NCBI GenBank assembly: GCA_020061995.1 | Contig: JAGUXE010000166.1 | Location: 62,001-126,000, forward strand | Length of the DNA stretch: 64,000 nucleotides | Direction: 5' to 3' | Source of the DNA: Ignavibacteriales bacterium | GTDB lineage: Bacteria; Bacteroidota; Ignavibacteria; Ignavibacteriales; Ignavibacteriaceae | Shown here: one piece after another, positions 1 to 7,396 of the stretch | Layout of the letters: every line of letters begins with the position of its first letter | How positions within the stretch are numbered: the first letter of the stretch is position 1 | Position numbers and translations under genes: made by a program | Notes under the pieces: model-generated | Told to the model about the DNA's origin: nothing | Databases searched by the model: none | Seen by the model: the letters and a program-made list of their open reading frames with translations, nothing else

Positions 1-945
1 GTCTATCGGAACTTTAAATCCTTCACATATAGACCAAAACTCTGAACTTGCACAAAACTTTAATGGACTTGCACATTCTAGTTCTTGCAGATTTGTTATT
101 CTCTTTAGGATTTCTACCCTTTTATCAGCTTTTAAAAAAGCCAATTTTTCACCTGAAATACTGGTAAACCAATTAACTAATCGATCAGCCCACCAACGTT
201 TCCAACCATCTGCAAACAAGCCTTTATATTTAGCTTCATCTAAAATTGTACCCGAAAGTTTGTTCCAAACAGCTGTCGGTGTTTTTTCTAAATCAACTCC
301 TAATCTAGCAGCGAGTATTCTTTCGTTTATTAGAGGATTCGTTTGATGGAAAAAATTCTTTATTATGAAATGAGTAAAATCATAGGGAACAGAAAAGTTT
401 AAAAGTTTTTCAATAATTCTTTCATCAATGATTTCCAAATTGCTAACACCAATGATTTCATTAGGTTTTCTTTTAGCCCTCTGTAACCAAATGTATCCTT
501 CTGCGAGTGATTTTAATTTGATTGAAATTTTTAACCAATTAGGTTCAGGATTGGATTTACTCACTTTGTAATCAAATAAATCGTGGCTAGTTCTATCCGA
601 ATCATAAGTTTGTCTCATTTTCTCATCAGTAGAGCAAAGAACTATTGGAAATGAGTGGATATCTCCACGAGCAGAGATTGAACGAAGTTCTGATGTTATG
701 GCGGTTGCGTTGAATTCTGTGCGGTCTGCACCTGAACCATCCAATCGTAAATCAATAATTAAGCCATCAAACTCATTGTTTTTCTTAGCTCTTTTAAGTT
801 CCTTCTTTAAACTTCCGAAATCACGAAAACCTGATAAATTAAACCTGTCAACTTTAATAATTCCAGTGTCATTGAAACCATGAAGTGTTGAGATTTCAGA
901 ACTTCCATTTTCATCGTCTATATATAAATATTTTAATTTATTCAT
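1..945 (-). CDS. Receiver-like protein, partial (runs off the window)
   Basis: Read directly on the minus strand: 315 codons from an ATG at 945 to the window edge, with no stop. The N-terminal ~130 residues look like a CheY-type receiver: acidic pair D10-D11 in 'YIDDE', a probable phospho-acceptor D65 in 'LIIDLRLDG', a Thr/Ser switch near T106 in 'VLCSTDEK' and a Lys at 127 or 130 in 'DYKVSK'. Residues ~135-315 match no family I recognise; they include a tryptophan-rich stretch 'GWKRWWADRLVNWF'. The start overlaps the end of the upstream GHKL gene by 8 bases, so the two are probably translationally coupled and the GHKL protein is the likely phospho-donor (inference). The acidic pocket looks complete, but the spacing is loose for a classical receiver, so it may be a degenerate one. 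The output function of the C-terminal part is unknown. Confidence 0.7.
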   Translation of the reverse strand, partial: MNKLKYLYIDDENGSSEISTLHGFNDTGIIKVDRFNLSGFRDFGSLKKELKRAKKNNEFDGLIIDLRLDGSGADRTEFNATAITSELRSISARGDIHSFPIVLCSTDEKMRQTYDSDRTSHDLFDYKVSKSNPEPNWLKISIKLKSLAEGYIWLQRAKRKPNEIIGVSNLEIIDERIIEKLLNFSVPYDFTHFIIKNFFHQTNPLINERILAARLGVDLEKTPTAVWNKLSGTILDEAKYKGLFADGWKRWWADRLVNWFTSISGEKLAFLKADKRVEILKRITNLQELECASPLKFCASSEFWSICEGFKVPID

Positions 946-3259
946 CTTCTATTTTATTTTTAGGAATTTCAATTCTTATAGTTGTATTGAAGGTTGTATG
1001 AGGATTAGTTACGTAAATCTCACCTCCATAAAATTCGACAATATCTTTTACAATTTTTAAACCGAGCCCTGTTCCTACTAAACTTTCTACATCATTTCCA
1101 GAGTGATTTGCTGCAGATGTAGTTGTAAAAAAAGCATTAAAAATTAAATCCTCATTCTCTTTAGGGATTCCATCTCCATTGTCTGAAAACTCAAGAAAAA
1201 CATTTTTCTCATCTTTGCCACATCGGATAAATATCCTACCCTCTCTTTTTTTTCTAATTATAGCCTTTTGGGAATTAGTATACAGATTGAATAATATAGA
1301 TGCCCATTCTGAAGGGTGCATTGGAGTTGTAAATAAATCATACCCATCAAATACTGGCTTTTCTAATTTTATGTTTGCCCTTTTTAGATTATTATCTATA
1401 ACGATGGCGAAATCCTTAACAACATCTCTCAATTCTATAGGCTGAAGCTCGCGAATTACATTTCTAGATATAGCTTTATCAAAATATGAAGTATAAGATG
1501 TGAATGATTTAATATTGGTGCCTAATAATTCAATTCTTTCATAAACACCTTTAATGTCTTTTACTGCATTCTTTAAAAAACTTATTTCTGCATCAAATCC
1601 TGGTAAAAATCTTTGAATTTCGTGTATAAACTCACCTATTACCAAGCCAAGTCCAGCTAGGATTCTAAGCATATTATTTTCATCAATTAATGTTTGATTC
1701 TTCTTTTTTTCTTCATCTCGTGCCTTTTTAAACTCGTCAAAAATCAACTTTGCTTTATTCTTAGATTCATCCAAAACGGATTTGTTAGAAGGATCTTGCA
1801 TTGGTTTTTCCTCAGTAAAAAATTCCTCCAGTTGCTTTACAGCTCTATCCGCTTTTACTGTGGGATCTACTTCTTTTCTTCTAAAGTTTTTTTGAGATGC
1901 CGTTGCTTTTCTATCTCTCAATTCTGACACTTTGATAACTGCACTTATAATTGAGCGATAGACAAAATTTACTAATTCTTTAAGATGATTATTTTCAATC
2001 AACCCCTCTCGACTAGAAGTTTCCTCGAAATCTCCTTCATCATCTTGTAGTTCAACAAAACCAAAAAAGTTTCTATTAGGATGAGGTCCAAGGACAATAC
2101 TTCTATTATTTGATTTATCTAATCCTAACCAATCATCACTATTTTCACCATATGGCAGCACTCTGAAACCATTTCTATAAAGTTTTATGCCACCTTTTTC
2201 ATAACCAACTTCTTTAATAAAACTAAATGATCTTGATGAATCAAATAGTGATGAGTCAAGAATAAAATAGTACGTTTTGAAATGCAGCCCTTTAATTAAA
2301 TTAAATTTTACATCAGTATTGTCTCTGTTTTTTTCATCATTTCCGATAAGAAAAATTTCTTGGGGGAAATTGAGTTTATCACTTTTTAGTGCCCAACAAC
2401 CTTGTCCATCATCCAATACATAACCTTCAATTTCAGCAAGAGCGTGTTTAAATATGGCTTCTTCTTCATCAATAACTGGAATCAGATCTTGTCCATTCTG
2501 TCTAAAGTAATAGCTTTTAAATCCGGGATCAATAGATATTGCAAATTCTTCTTTGTTCTTTTTTGATAAAGGGAATGGCTGTAAAAGTTCGGAAGTATAT
2601 CTGAATACCCGTTTAATCATTGAATCTGACCATCCATCCCTGAGGTTCTCAATAATTAAAGTAGTTCCTTCTTCCTTGGTCTTTGGAATTATTTCAATAT
2701 TATTTGAAACACCGAGTAAATCTTTGTCAGTTTCAAAATCATCCCAATTAATAGTAATTTTGATTGAGGAGTCACTCTTAGCAGTATGAGTAATTATTGT
2801 AAGTTTACTTCCTAGTCGTTGAGTTGCGAAACGGCCTATTCCTTTTCTGCCCGCCCTTGTTCTTTTATATTTATCAGAAATTGGATTATGAATTTTGTCA
2901 GAGGAAGACAATCTCATAAAACCATTAATCAATTGGTCTTTAGTCATTCCTGTTCCATTATCTTCAATGGTCAATGTACCGCCAAGATTCAAAGCGTTTT
3001 CAAAAACAAGATTGACTTCTGTTGCATCAGCATCAAAAGAATTTTTGACTAATTCGGAAACCGCTGTTTCGTGTTTACCTACTAATTCTTTTCCAAGTCT
3101 GTTTATTATTCCAGCGTCAACAGAAAATCTTACTTGACTGTAATCAAGTTTTGCTATTTCATTGGATAATGCTAGAATCACATTATTATCAGAACTTTCC
3201 TTTTGAATTTCTTCTGAAAGTTTTTTTTTAAGTTCTGATATTTGTGTTGAGTTATCCAT
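938..3259 (-). CDS. Dual-GHKL protein: MORC/Hsp90-like N-terminus plus histidine-kinase-like C-terminus
   Basis: The protein has 773 aa, no signal peptide and no membrane segment, so it is probably cytoplasmic. The first ATPase module (about 45-220) has the N box 'ELVKNSFDA' (N73), 'EDNGTGM' (99-105) and the lid motif 'GRKGIGRF' (137-144), as in MORC/Hsp90-type GHKL ATPases. A middle region (~350-440) with 'LYRNGFRVLPYG' and 'ETSSREGLIEN' resembles the S5-fold transducer that follows such ATPases. A charged coiled coil (~450-530) leads to a DHp-like helix with 'GEFIHEIQRF' (H546, possible phospho-His) and a second GHKL domain with N662, 'DNGDGIP' (693-699) and 'GTGLGL' (729-734). It lies between a small HTH gene (4-base gap) and a receiver-like gene (8-base overlap). 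Proteins of this build are known to me mainly from accessory and defence-type loci; that role here is inference. Confidence 0.75.
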   Translation of the reverse strand: MDNSTQISELKKKLSEEIQKESSDNNVILALSNEIAKLDYSQVRFSVDAGIINRLGKELVGKHETAVSELVKNSFDADATEVNLVFENALNLGGTLTIEDNGTGMTKDQLINGFMRLSSSDKIHNPISDKYKRTRAGRKGIGRFATQRLGSKLTIITHTAKSDSSIKITINWDDFETDKDLLGVSNNIEIIPKTKEEGTTLIIENLRDGWSDSMIKRVFRYTSELLQPFPLSKKNKEEFAISIDPGFKSYYFRQNGQDLIPVIDEEEAIFKHALAEIEGYVLDDGQGCWALKSDKLNFPQEIFLIGNDEKNRDNTDVKFNLIKGLHFKTYYFILDSSLFDSSRSFSFIKEVGYEKGGIKLYRNGFRVLPYGENSDDWLGLDKSNNRSIVLGPHPNRNFFGFVELQDDEGDFEETSSREGLIENNHLKELVNFVYRSIISAVIKVSELRDRKATASQKNFRRKEVDPTVKADRAVKQLEEFFTEEKPMQDPSNKSVLDESKNKAKLIFDEFKKARDEEKKKNQTLIDENNMLRILAGLGLVIGEFIHEIQRFLPGFDAEISFLKNAVKDIKGVYERIELLGTNIKSFTSYTSYFDKAISRNVIRELQPIELRDVVKDFAIVIDNNLKRANIKLEKPVFDGYDLFTTPMHPSEWASILFNLYTNSQKAIIRKKREGRIFIRCGKDEKNVFLEFSDNGDGIPKENEDLIFNAFFTTTSAANHSGNDVESLVGTGLGLKIVKDIVEFYGGEIYVTNPHTTFNTTIRIEIPKNKIEDE

Positions 3260-3263
3260 TAAT

Positions 3264-3458
3264 CTATTTCTTTTCGTTGCTTATCAAGTCTGTAATCTGA
3301 ATATTTAGCAATTCTACAATAGGAGCTAATATATTCAAAGTGGGTTGTACACCATTCTTACCCCATCTTGAAATTGTTACTTTATTTCTGCCAAGTTGTT
3401 CTGCCAACCATTTACTTTTTAAGTTCTTTTCAACCAGCACTACCTTGATTCTATTAAT
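3264..3458 (-). CDS. Small XRE-type HTH regulator, start codon uncertain
   Basis: The minus-strand frame ending in TAG at 3264-3266 encodes '..INRIKVVLVEKN', 'KWLAEQLGRNKVTISRW' and '..LNIQITDLI', a compact XRE/Cro helix-turn-helix of about 60 residues. It resembles small regulators that often precede accessory operons in Bacteroidota (from memory). The stop is 4 bases before the ATG of the dual-GHKL gene, so it is probably the first gene of that operon and its autoregulator (inference). The frame has no ATG. The family N-terminus seems to begin at an ATT codon (3458-3456); the first ordinary start is GTG at 3440-3438, which would cut off helix 1. A TATCTTTG at 3498-3491 fits the Bacteroidota -7 consensus TAnnTTTG, but I see no clear -33 element. 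It could be a rare ATT start, a downstream GTG start, or a decayed gene. Confidence 0.55.
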   Translation of the reverse strand: MNRIKVVLVEKNLKSKWLAEQLGRNKVTISRWGKNGVQPTLNILAPIVELLNIQITDLISNEKK

Positions 3459-3534
3459 TGCTTTTCGACTCTTCTGTATTGCATTCGGTGCAAAGATATT
3501 GATTTTATTTTATAAATTCATGAATATTTTTTTG

Positions 3535-3696
3535 GTCAAGGGCATGGGCAAAAGCAAATGTTCTGCATTTATTTGGCTTTGTGTGTTGGGAAGCAGCTCT
3601 TTTGATTTTGCTGAAGCATTGGCATTTCATTTCATTTTTTCTGTTGTTTTGTGTAGAAAATTGTCAGTTATGTCTTTTTTTACACTTGCCCCTAAC
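3535..3696. repeat. attC-like structured intergenic element
   Basis: This is 162 bp of non-coding DNA with imperfect terminal inverted repeats: GTCAAGGGCA at 3535-3544 and TGCCCCTAAC at 3687-3696 (8 of 10 pairs complementary). Several internal self-complementary stretches follow one another, including AAAGCAAATG against CATTT..GGCTTT near 3553-3585 and CAGC against GCTG near 3595-3616. The geometry recalls an integron attC site, and similar sequence occurs between genes in Bacteroidota genomes as far as I remember. However, the cores do not fit GTTRRRY/RYYYAAC exactly. It sits between the accessory operon and the core genes. Confidence 0.35.
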
Positions 3697-3703
3697 ATTA
3701 TTC

Positions 3704-3723
3704 TATACGCAAACTCGCGTATA
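3704..3723. repeat. Perfect 7-bp hyphenated palindrome
   Basis: TATACGC at 3704-3710 and GCGTATA at 3717-3723 are perfect inverted repeats around a 6-base spacer. It directly follows the attC-like element and lies ~85 bases past the end of gpsA. It could be a terminator-like hairpin, a protein-binding site or part of the mobile element; no T-run follows on either strand. The rest of the 3459-3807 gap shows no credible gene. Confidence 0.5.
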
Positions 3724-3807
3724 CTCCACTTTATAAATACTCTCTTTACTTCGTAATAACTTAAAAACATTCGCTGTTCGGCAATTAAATGAAACAGGGT
3801 GAAGAAA

Positions 3808-4803
3808 TCATTCTTCTTTCATATCGCGTGTCATTAAATCGGTTGTGGCTTTTATCGGGTCTTTATCTTCAAAAAGGACTTTATAAACTTCATTTGTAAT
3901 TGGAGTTTCAACTTTATATTTTTTTGCAAGCTGAGAAGCAGAGCGGCTTGTTTCAACTCCTTCTGCTACGGCGGACATGTTTTTAAGAACATCTTTAAGT
4001 TTTATACCGCTTCCAATTTTTTCACCAACAAAACGGTTACGGCTATGGCGGCTCATACATGTAACAATTAAGTCTCCCATTCCGGAAAGTCCGGAAAATG
4101 TTTCGGGACGAGCTCCCATTGTTATTCCAAGTCTTGATATTTCAGCGATTCCTCGAGTCATAATGGCGGCTTTAGTGTTATCGCCAAACTTAGCTCCGTC
4201 AATAATTCCTGCACCGATAGCAATAACATTTTTAAATGCACCACCAAGCTCGGCACCAAGTATATCATTAGTGGAATAAACACGGAAGTATGAAGTCATA
4301 AATGCGGCTTGAATGGTTCTTGAAGTCTGTTTTTCACTTGAAGCAGCAACAACTGCAGTCGGAATTCTTTTGCTTACTTCTTCTGCATGACTTGGACCTG
4401 AAATAACACCGATTTGTGATTTATCGATAGAAGGGTAAACATCCTGAATTACTTGTGACATTGTAAGAAGTGTATTGGTTTCAATTCCCTTAGACAAGCT
4501 TACAAAAATATTATCTTTAATATCTTTGTAATCAATTTGTTTTAGGACACTTCTTAGAAATTGCGAAGGTGTTCCCAGAACAATCATATTTTTGTTAATT
4601 GCGGCTTCATCCAAACTGTGAGTAATTTGAATTTCTTCCGGGATAGGGATTCCGGGAAGATAAGTATCATTAACGCGATGCTTGAGAAGCTTTTTTACAT
4701 AATCTTTTTTGTATTCCCACAAAGAAACTGAATGACCATTATAATGCAACAAAATTGCAAGAGTAGTTCCCCATGCACCAGCCCCAAGTACAGCTATTTT
4801 CAT
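3808..4803 (-). CDS. gpsA: Glycerol-3-phosphate dehydrogenase [NAD(P)+]
   Basis: It reduces dihydroxyacetone phosphate to sn-glycerol 3-phosphate, supplying the backbone for phospholipid synthesis in the cytoplasm. The 331-aa length is typical. The N-terminal Rossmann motif 'VLGAGAWGTTLA' binds the nucleotide. Further family signatures are 'SLSKGIE', 'ISGPSHAEEV', 'GGAFKNVIAIGAGI' (catalytic Lys region) and 'LSGMGDLIVTC' with 'SRNRFVGEKIG'. The gene starts 6 bases after plsY ends, so product and user of glycerol 3-phosphate are made from one transcript. Confidence 0.96.
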   Translation of the reverse strand: MKIAVLGAGAWGTTLAILLHYNGHSVSLWEYKKDYVKKLLKHRVNDTYLPGIPIPEEIQITHSLDEAAINKNMIVLGTPSQFLRSVLKQIDYKDIKDNIFVSLSKGIETNTLLTMSQVIQDVYPSIDKSQIGVISGPSHAEEVSKRIPTAVVAASSEKQTSRTIQAAFMTSYFRVYSTNDILGAELGGAFKNVIAIGAGIIDGAKFGDNTKAAIMTRGIAEISRLGITMGARPETFSGLSGMGDLIVTCMSRHSRNRFVGEKIGSGIKLKDVLKNMSAVAEGVETSRSASQLAKKYKVETPITNEVYKVLFEDKDPIKATTDLMTRDMKEE

Positions 4804-4809
4804 AATGAT

Positions 4810-5472
4810 TTAACTTTTTTTAGAAAAAGATATTTTATTTTCCGAACCGGCGAATATTCTTCCAATATTTTTACGATGAGTATAAACAACCAACGCAACT
4901 ACAAGGGTTATAAAAGGTAAAAGAGTATGATACCCTTCAATGTGAACATTAAAAACATTTTCTCTTATTATCAAAGTTAACGGGATAGAAAGGGCAGCCA
5001 TTACGGAGCCGAGCGAAACATAACGTGAAAGAGCTACAACAAGTATAAATACTCCAACAGCAACCAGCATATCAATCGTAATAATAATTAACAACATACC
5101 AAGCGCAGTAGCAATTCCTTTTCCGCCCCGGAAGTTTGCAAAGATTGTCCAAACATGTCCCACAACGGCAGCAAGTCCGGCTAAAATTTGAATAAGCGTA
5201 AAGTCATCAAATGGAGTAGCGTTTTCAAAAGGAACTGTTCCGGAATAAAGTCGAGTAACTAATACTACTGCTATTACTCCTTTCAGTGCATCCAAAAGAA
5301 TAACTAACACCCCGTATTTCCAACCCATTACACGGAATACATTTGTACCCCCGGCATTTCCGCTCCCATGTTCACGGATATCGATTCCTCTCACAGCCTT
5401 ACTTATAATAAGACTCGTCGGTATTGAACCGACAAGGTAAGAAAGAATCATTATTGCTGCCAAAATTAACAT
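4810..5472 (-). CDS. plsY: Glycerol-3-phosphate acyltransferase PlsY
   Basis: This integral membrane enzyme transfers an acyl group from acyl-phosphate to glycerol 3-phosphate, giving lysophosphatidic acid, the first step of phospholipid assembly. The 220-aa length is usual. The conserved cytoplasmic loops are visible: 'GSIPTSLII', 'GSGNAGGTNVFRVMG' near residue 37, and 'NFRGGKGIATALG' near residue 113, with hydrophobic segments between them. It forms an operon with gpsA just downstream. Confidence 0.96.
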   Translation of the reverse strand: MLILAAIMILSYLVGSIPTSLIISKAVRGIDIREHGSGNAGGTNVFRVMGWKYGVLVILLDALKGVIAVVLVTRLYSGTVPFENATPFDDFTLIQILAGLAAVVGHVWTIFANFRGGKGIATALGMLLIIITIDMLVAVGVFILVVALSRYVSLGSVMAALSIPLTLIIRENVFNVHIEGYHTLLPFITLVVALVVYTHRKNIGRIFAGSENKISFSKKS

Positions 5473-5565
5473 CTATTTATCCCTCAATAAATTTAGTGTG
5501 ATATTATATAAATAATAAAAGTAAGATTCAACTATTAATATTTTCTAATTAGATTAAAAGAATAA

Positions 5566-6252
5566 TTATTTCGAAGAAATTTTGGTTAACTCTTTAAGAA
5601 TTTTAATATCGTCAGCGGTAGTTATTTTGAAGTTGAGGTGAGAGCCTTCTGCTTTAAAAATTTTATGACCAGCAAAATACATAATTGAAGATTCATCTGT
5701 TCCTTTGAACCCTTTGTGTAAAGCTAATTTCATTCCTTGCATTAAATCTTCATAACGGAATATTTGAGGAGTTTGAACATAGTAAATTTCGGATCTGTCG
5801 ATATACTCAAAAGAATTAACTGATGATTTCAGTAGGGTATCGCTTGCTTTAATACAAACAAGCGCATTTCCGTTTTGTTGTGCGGTGCGAATTGCGTTAT
5901 TCAATACTTTTTGTGGAAGCAATGGGCGAGCAGCATCATGAACAATAATGATATCTGATTTATTTAATTCAAGAGAAGAGAGGGCGTTGAAGACAGAATC
6001 CTGTCTTTCAGCCCCTCCTTCAACAATATTTTTTAATTTAGTAATTCCGAATTTTGATTTAAGCTTATTCATCCGCGATATGTATTGCGGATGAACTGCG
6101 ACAACTATAGCATCAACTAATGAGGAGCGTTGAAACACTTCCAATGTGTAAATGATCAGCTCTTTACCATTAATCTTTAGAAATTGTTTCGGTAAAGAAT
6201 AACCGCTTCTCGAACCGGTGCCTCCCGCCGGTATAATTGCTACTCGTTTCAT
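5566..6252 (-). CDS. ispD: 2-C-methyl-D-erythritol 4-phosphate cytidylyltransferase
   Basis: It couples CTP to MEP in the non-mevalonate isoprenoid pathway. The 228-aa protein has the nucleotide-binding 'IPAGGTGSRSGYSLPKQF' N-terminus, 'VHDAARPL' near residue 105 and 'QTPQIFRYEDL' near 160, all diagnostic of IspD. The ATG overlaps the queA stop as ATGA, so it is translated with queA. No neighbouring gene belongs to the isoprenoid pathway. Confidence 0.95.
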   Translation of the reverse strand: MKRVAIIPAGGTGSRSGYSLPKQFLKINGKELIIYTLEVFQRSSLVDAIVVAVHPQYISRMNKLKSKFGITKLKNIVEGGAERQDSVFNALSSLELNKSDIIIVHDAARPLLPQKVLNNAIRTAQQNGNALVCIKASDTLLKSSVNSFEYIDRSEIYYVQTPQIFRYEDLMQGMKLALHKGFKGTDESSIMYFAGHKIFKAEGSHLNFKITTADDIKILKELTKISSK

Positions 6253-7280
6253 AAAATGAGCATTGCGTCGCCATAGCTTAAAAATCGGTAACCTTCTTTT
6301 AAGGCTTTCTTATAAGCCTTTAACACCAAATCTATATCGGCAAAAGCCGCTACAAGCATCATTAAAGTTGATTCCGGAGTATGGAAGTTGGTTATTAGTT
6401 TATCAACTATTTTGAAATCATAAGCAGGGAAAATAAATTTGTCTGTCCATCCTTGATTCTGTCTTAAAAAACCTTCGGCAGTTACACTGCTTTCAAGGGC
6501 ACGTACAGAACTTGTTCCTACAGCAAAAACTTTTTTTCCTGAAGTGATAGCTTTATTGACTCTTTCAGCTGTTTCTTTAGATACATGGAAGTATTCAGAA
6601 TCCATACGGTGTTTTGTTAAGTCTTCAACTTCAACGGGACGGAATGTTCCCAACCCGATATGTAATACAACAGGAACAATATCAATTCCTTTTTTCTTTG
6701 CTTTCTCTAACATTTTATTAGTAAAATGAAGTCCTGCCGTTGGTGCTGCAACAGATCCATCTGTTTTAGCATAGACTGTTTGATAGTTTTCTTTGTCTGA
6801 GTCTTCTGCATCACGTTTGATGTATGGCGGCAGTGGGGTAAAGCCAATTTTTTCAATAGCTTTAAATACATTTTGTTGATTGAAGCGAACGGTTCTACCG
6901 CGTGAAGTTGTATTGTCAATAACTTCGCACCATAAATCATCATGGAAATATATTTTGTTGCCGATTCGAACTTTTCTCGCCGGGTCAACAATAACATCCC
7001 AAATTTGCTCATGTGGATTTAATTCTCTTAGCAGAAATACTTCTATCTTGGCATTTGTTTTTTCTTTCTTTCCGTATAACCTTGCTTGGATAACACGAGT
7101 TTCATTAACAACAATAACATCCCCTTCTTCCATATAGTCTATTACATTTGAGAATGTTTTAGATTCAATGGTTTGGTTTTCACGATTCAATACTAATAAC
7201 TTAGCTTTATCGCGGGGAGAAACCGGATATTTTGCGATTGCTGTTTTGGGCAGATTATAACTGAAATCTGATAATTTCAT
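6249..7280 (-). CDS. queA: S-adenosylmethionine:tRNA ribosyltransferase-isomerase
   Basis: It transfers and rearranges the ribosyl moiety of SAM onto preQ1-modified tRNA to give epoxyqueuosine. The 343-aa protein shows the family motifs 'DFSYNLPKTAIA' at the N-terminus, 'TPLPPYIKR' near 150, 'AAPTAGLHFT' near 180, 'HIGLGTFRPV' near 207 and 'NFHTPESTLMMLVAAFA' near 296. It is full length, is the first gene of the queA-ispD pair, and is separated from ppdK by ~115 bases holding a strong hairpin. Confidence 0.96.
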   Translation of the reverse strand: MKLSDFSYNLPKTAIAKYPVSPRDKAKLLVLNRENQTIESKTFSNVIDYMEEGDVIVVNETRVIQARLYGKKEKTNAKIEVFLLRELNPHEQIWDVIVDPARKVRIGNKIYFHDDLWCEVIDNTTSRGRTVRFNQQNVFKAIEKIGFTPLPPYIKRDAEDSDKENYQTVYAKTDGSVAAPTAGLHFTNKMLEKAKKKGIDIVPVVLHIGLGTFRPVEVEDLTKHRMDSEYFHVSKETAERVNKAITSGKKVFAVGTSSVRALESSVTAEGFLRQNQGWTDKFIFPAYDFKIVDKLITNFHTPESTLMMLVAAFADIDLVLKAYKKALKEGYRFLSYGDAMLIL

Positions 7281-7341
7281 CTTCTTTTTAACCTTGTCTT
7301 TTTTACTGTTTATTATAAATTACAACAGATTTAGATCCTTA

Positions 7342-7367
7342 GGGAAAGAAATTTTTCATTCTTTCCC
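7342..7367. terminator. 9-bp hairpin between ppdK and queA
   Basis: GGGAAAGAA (7342-7350) pairs perfectly with TTCTTTCCC (7359-7367) around an 8-base loop. It lies just past the ppdK stop on the minus strand. No long T-run follows, so it may attenuate or protect the RNA 3' end rather than act as a classical terminator. Confidence 0.45.
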
Positions 7368-7396
7368 ATAAGATCTTATTTATCTATTTCACAACA

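Noticed and set aside
3535..3696. A true integron attC site
   Set aside because: The cores do not fit the GTTRRRY/RYYYAAC rule and no integrase is in the window; kept only as an attC-like element.
3340..3756. 138-codon plus-strand frame across the HTH gene and the intergenic element
   Set aside because: It lies antisense to a recognisable HTH and over folded repeat DNA, has low-complexity hydrophobic composition and no family features.
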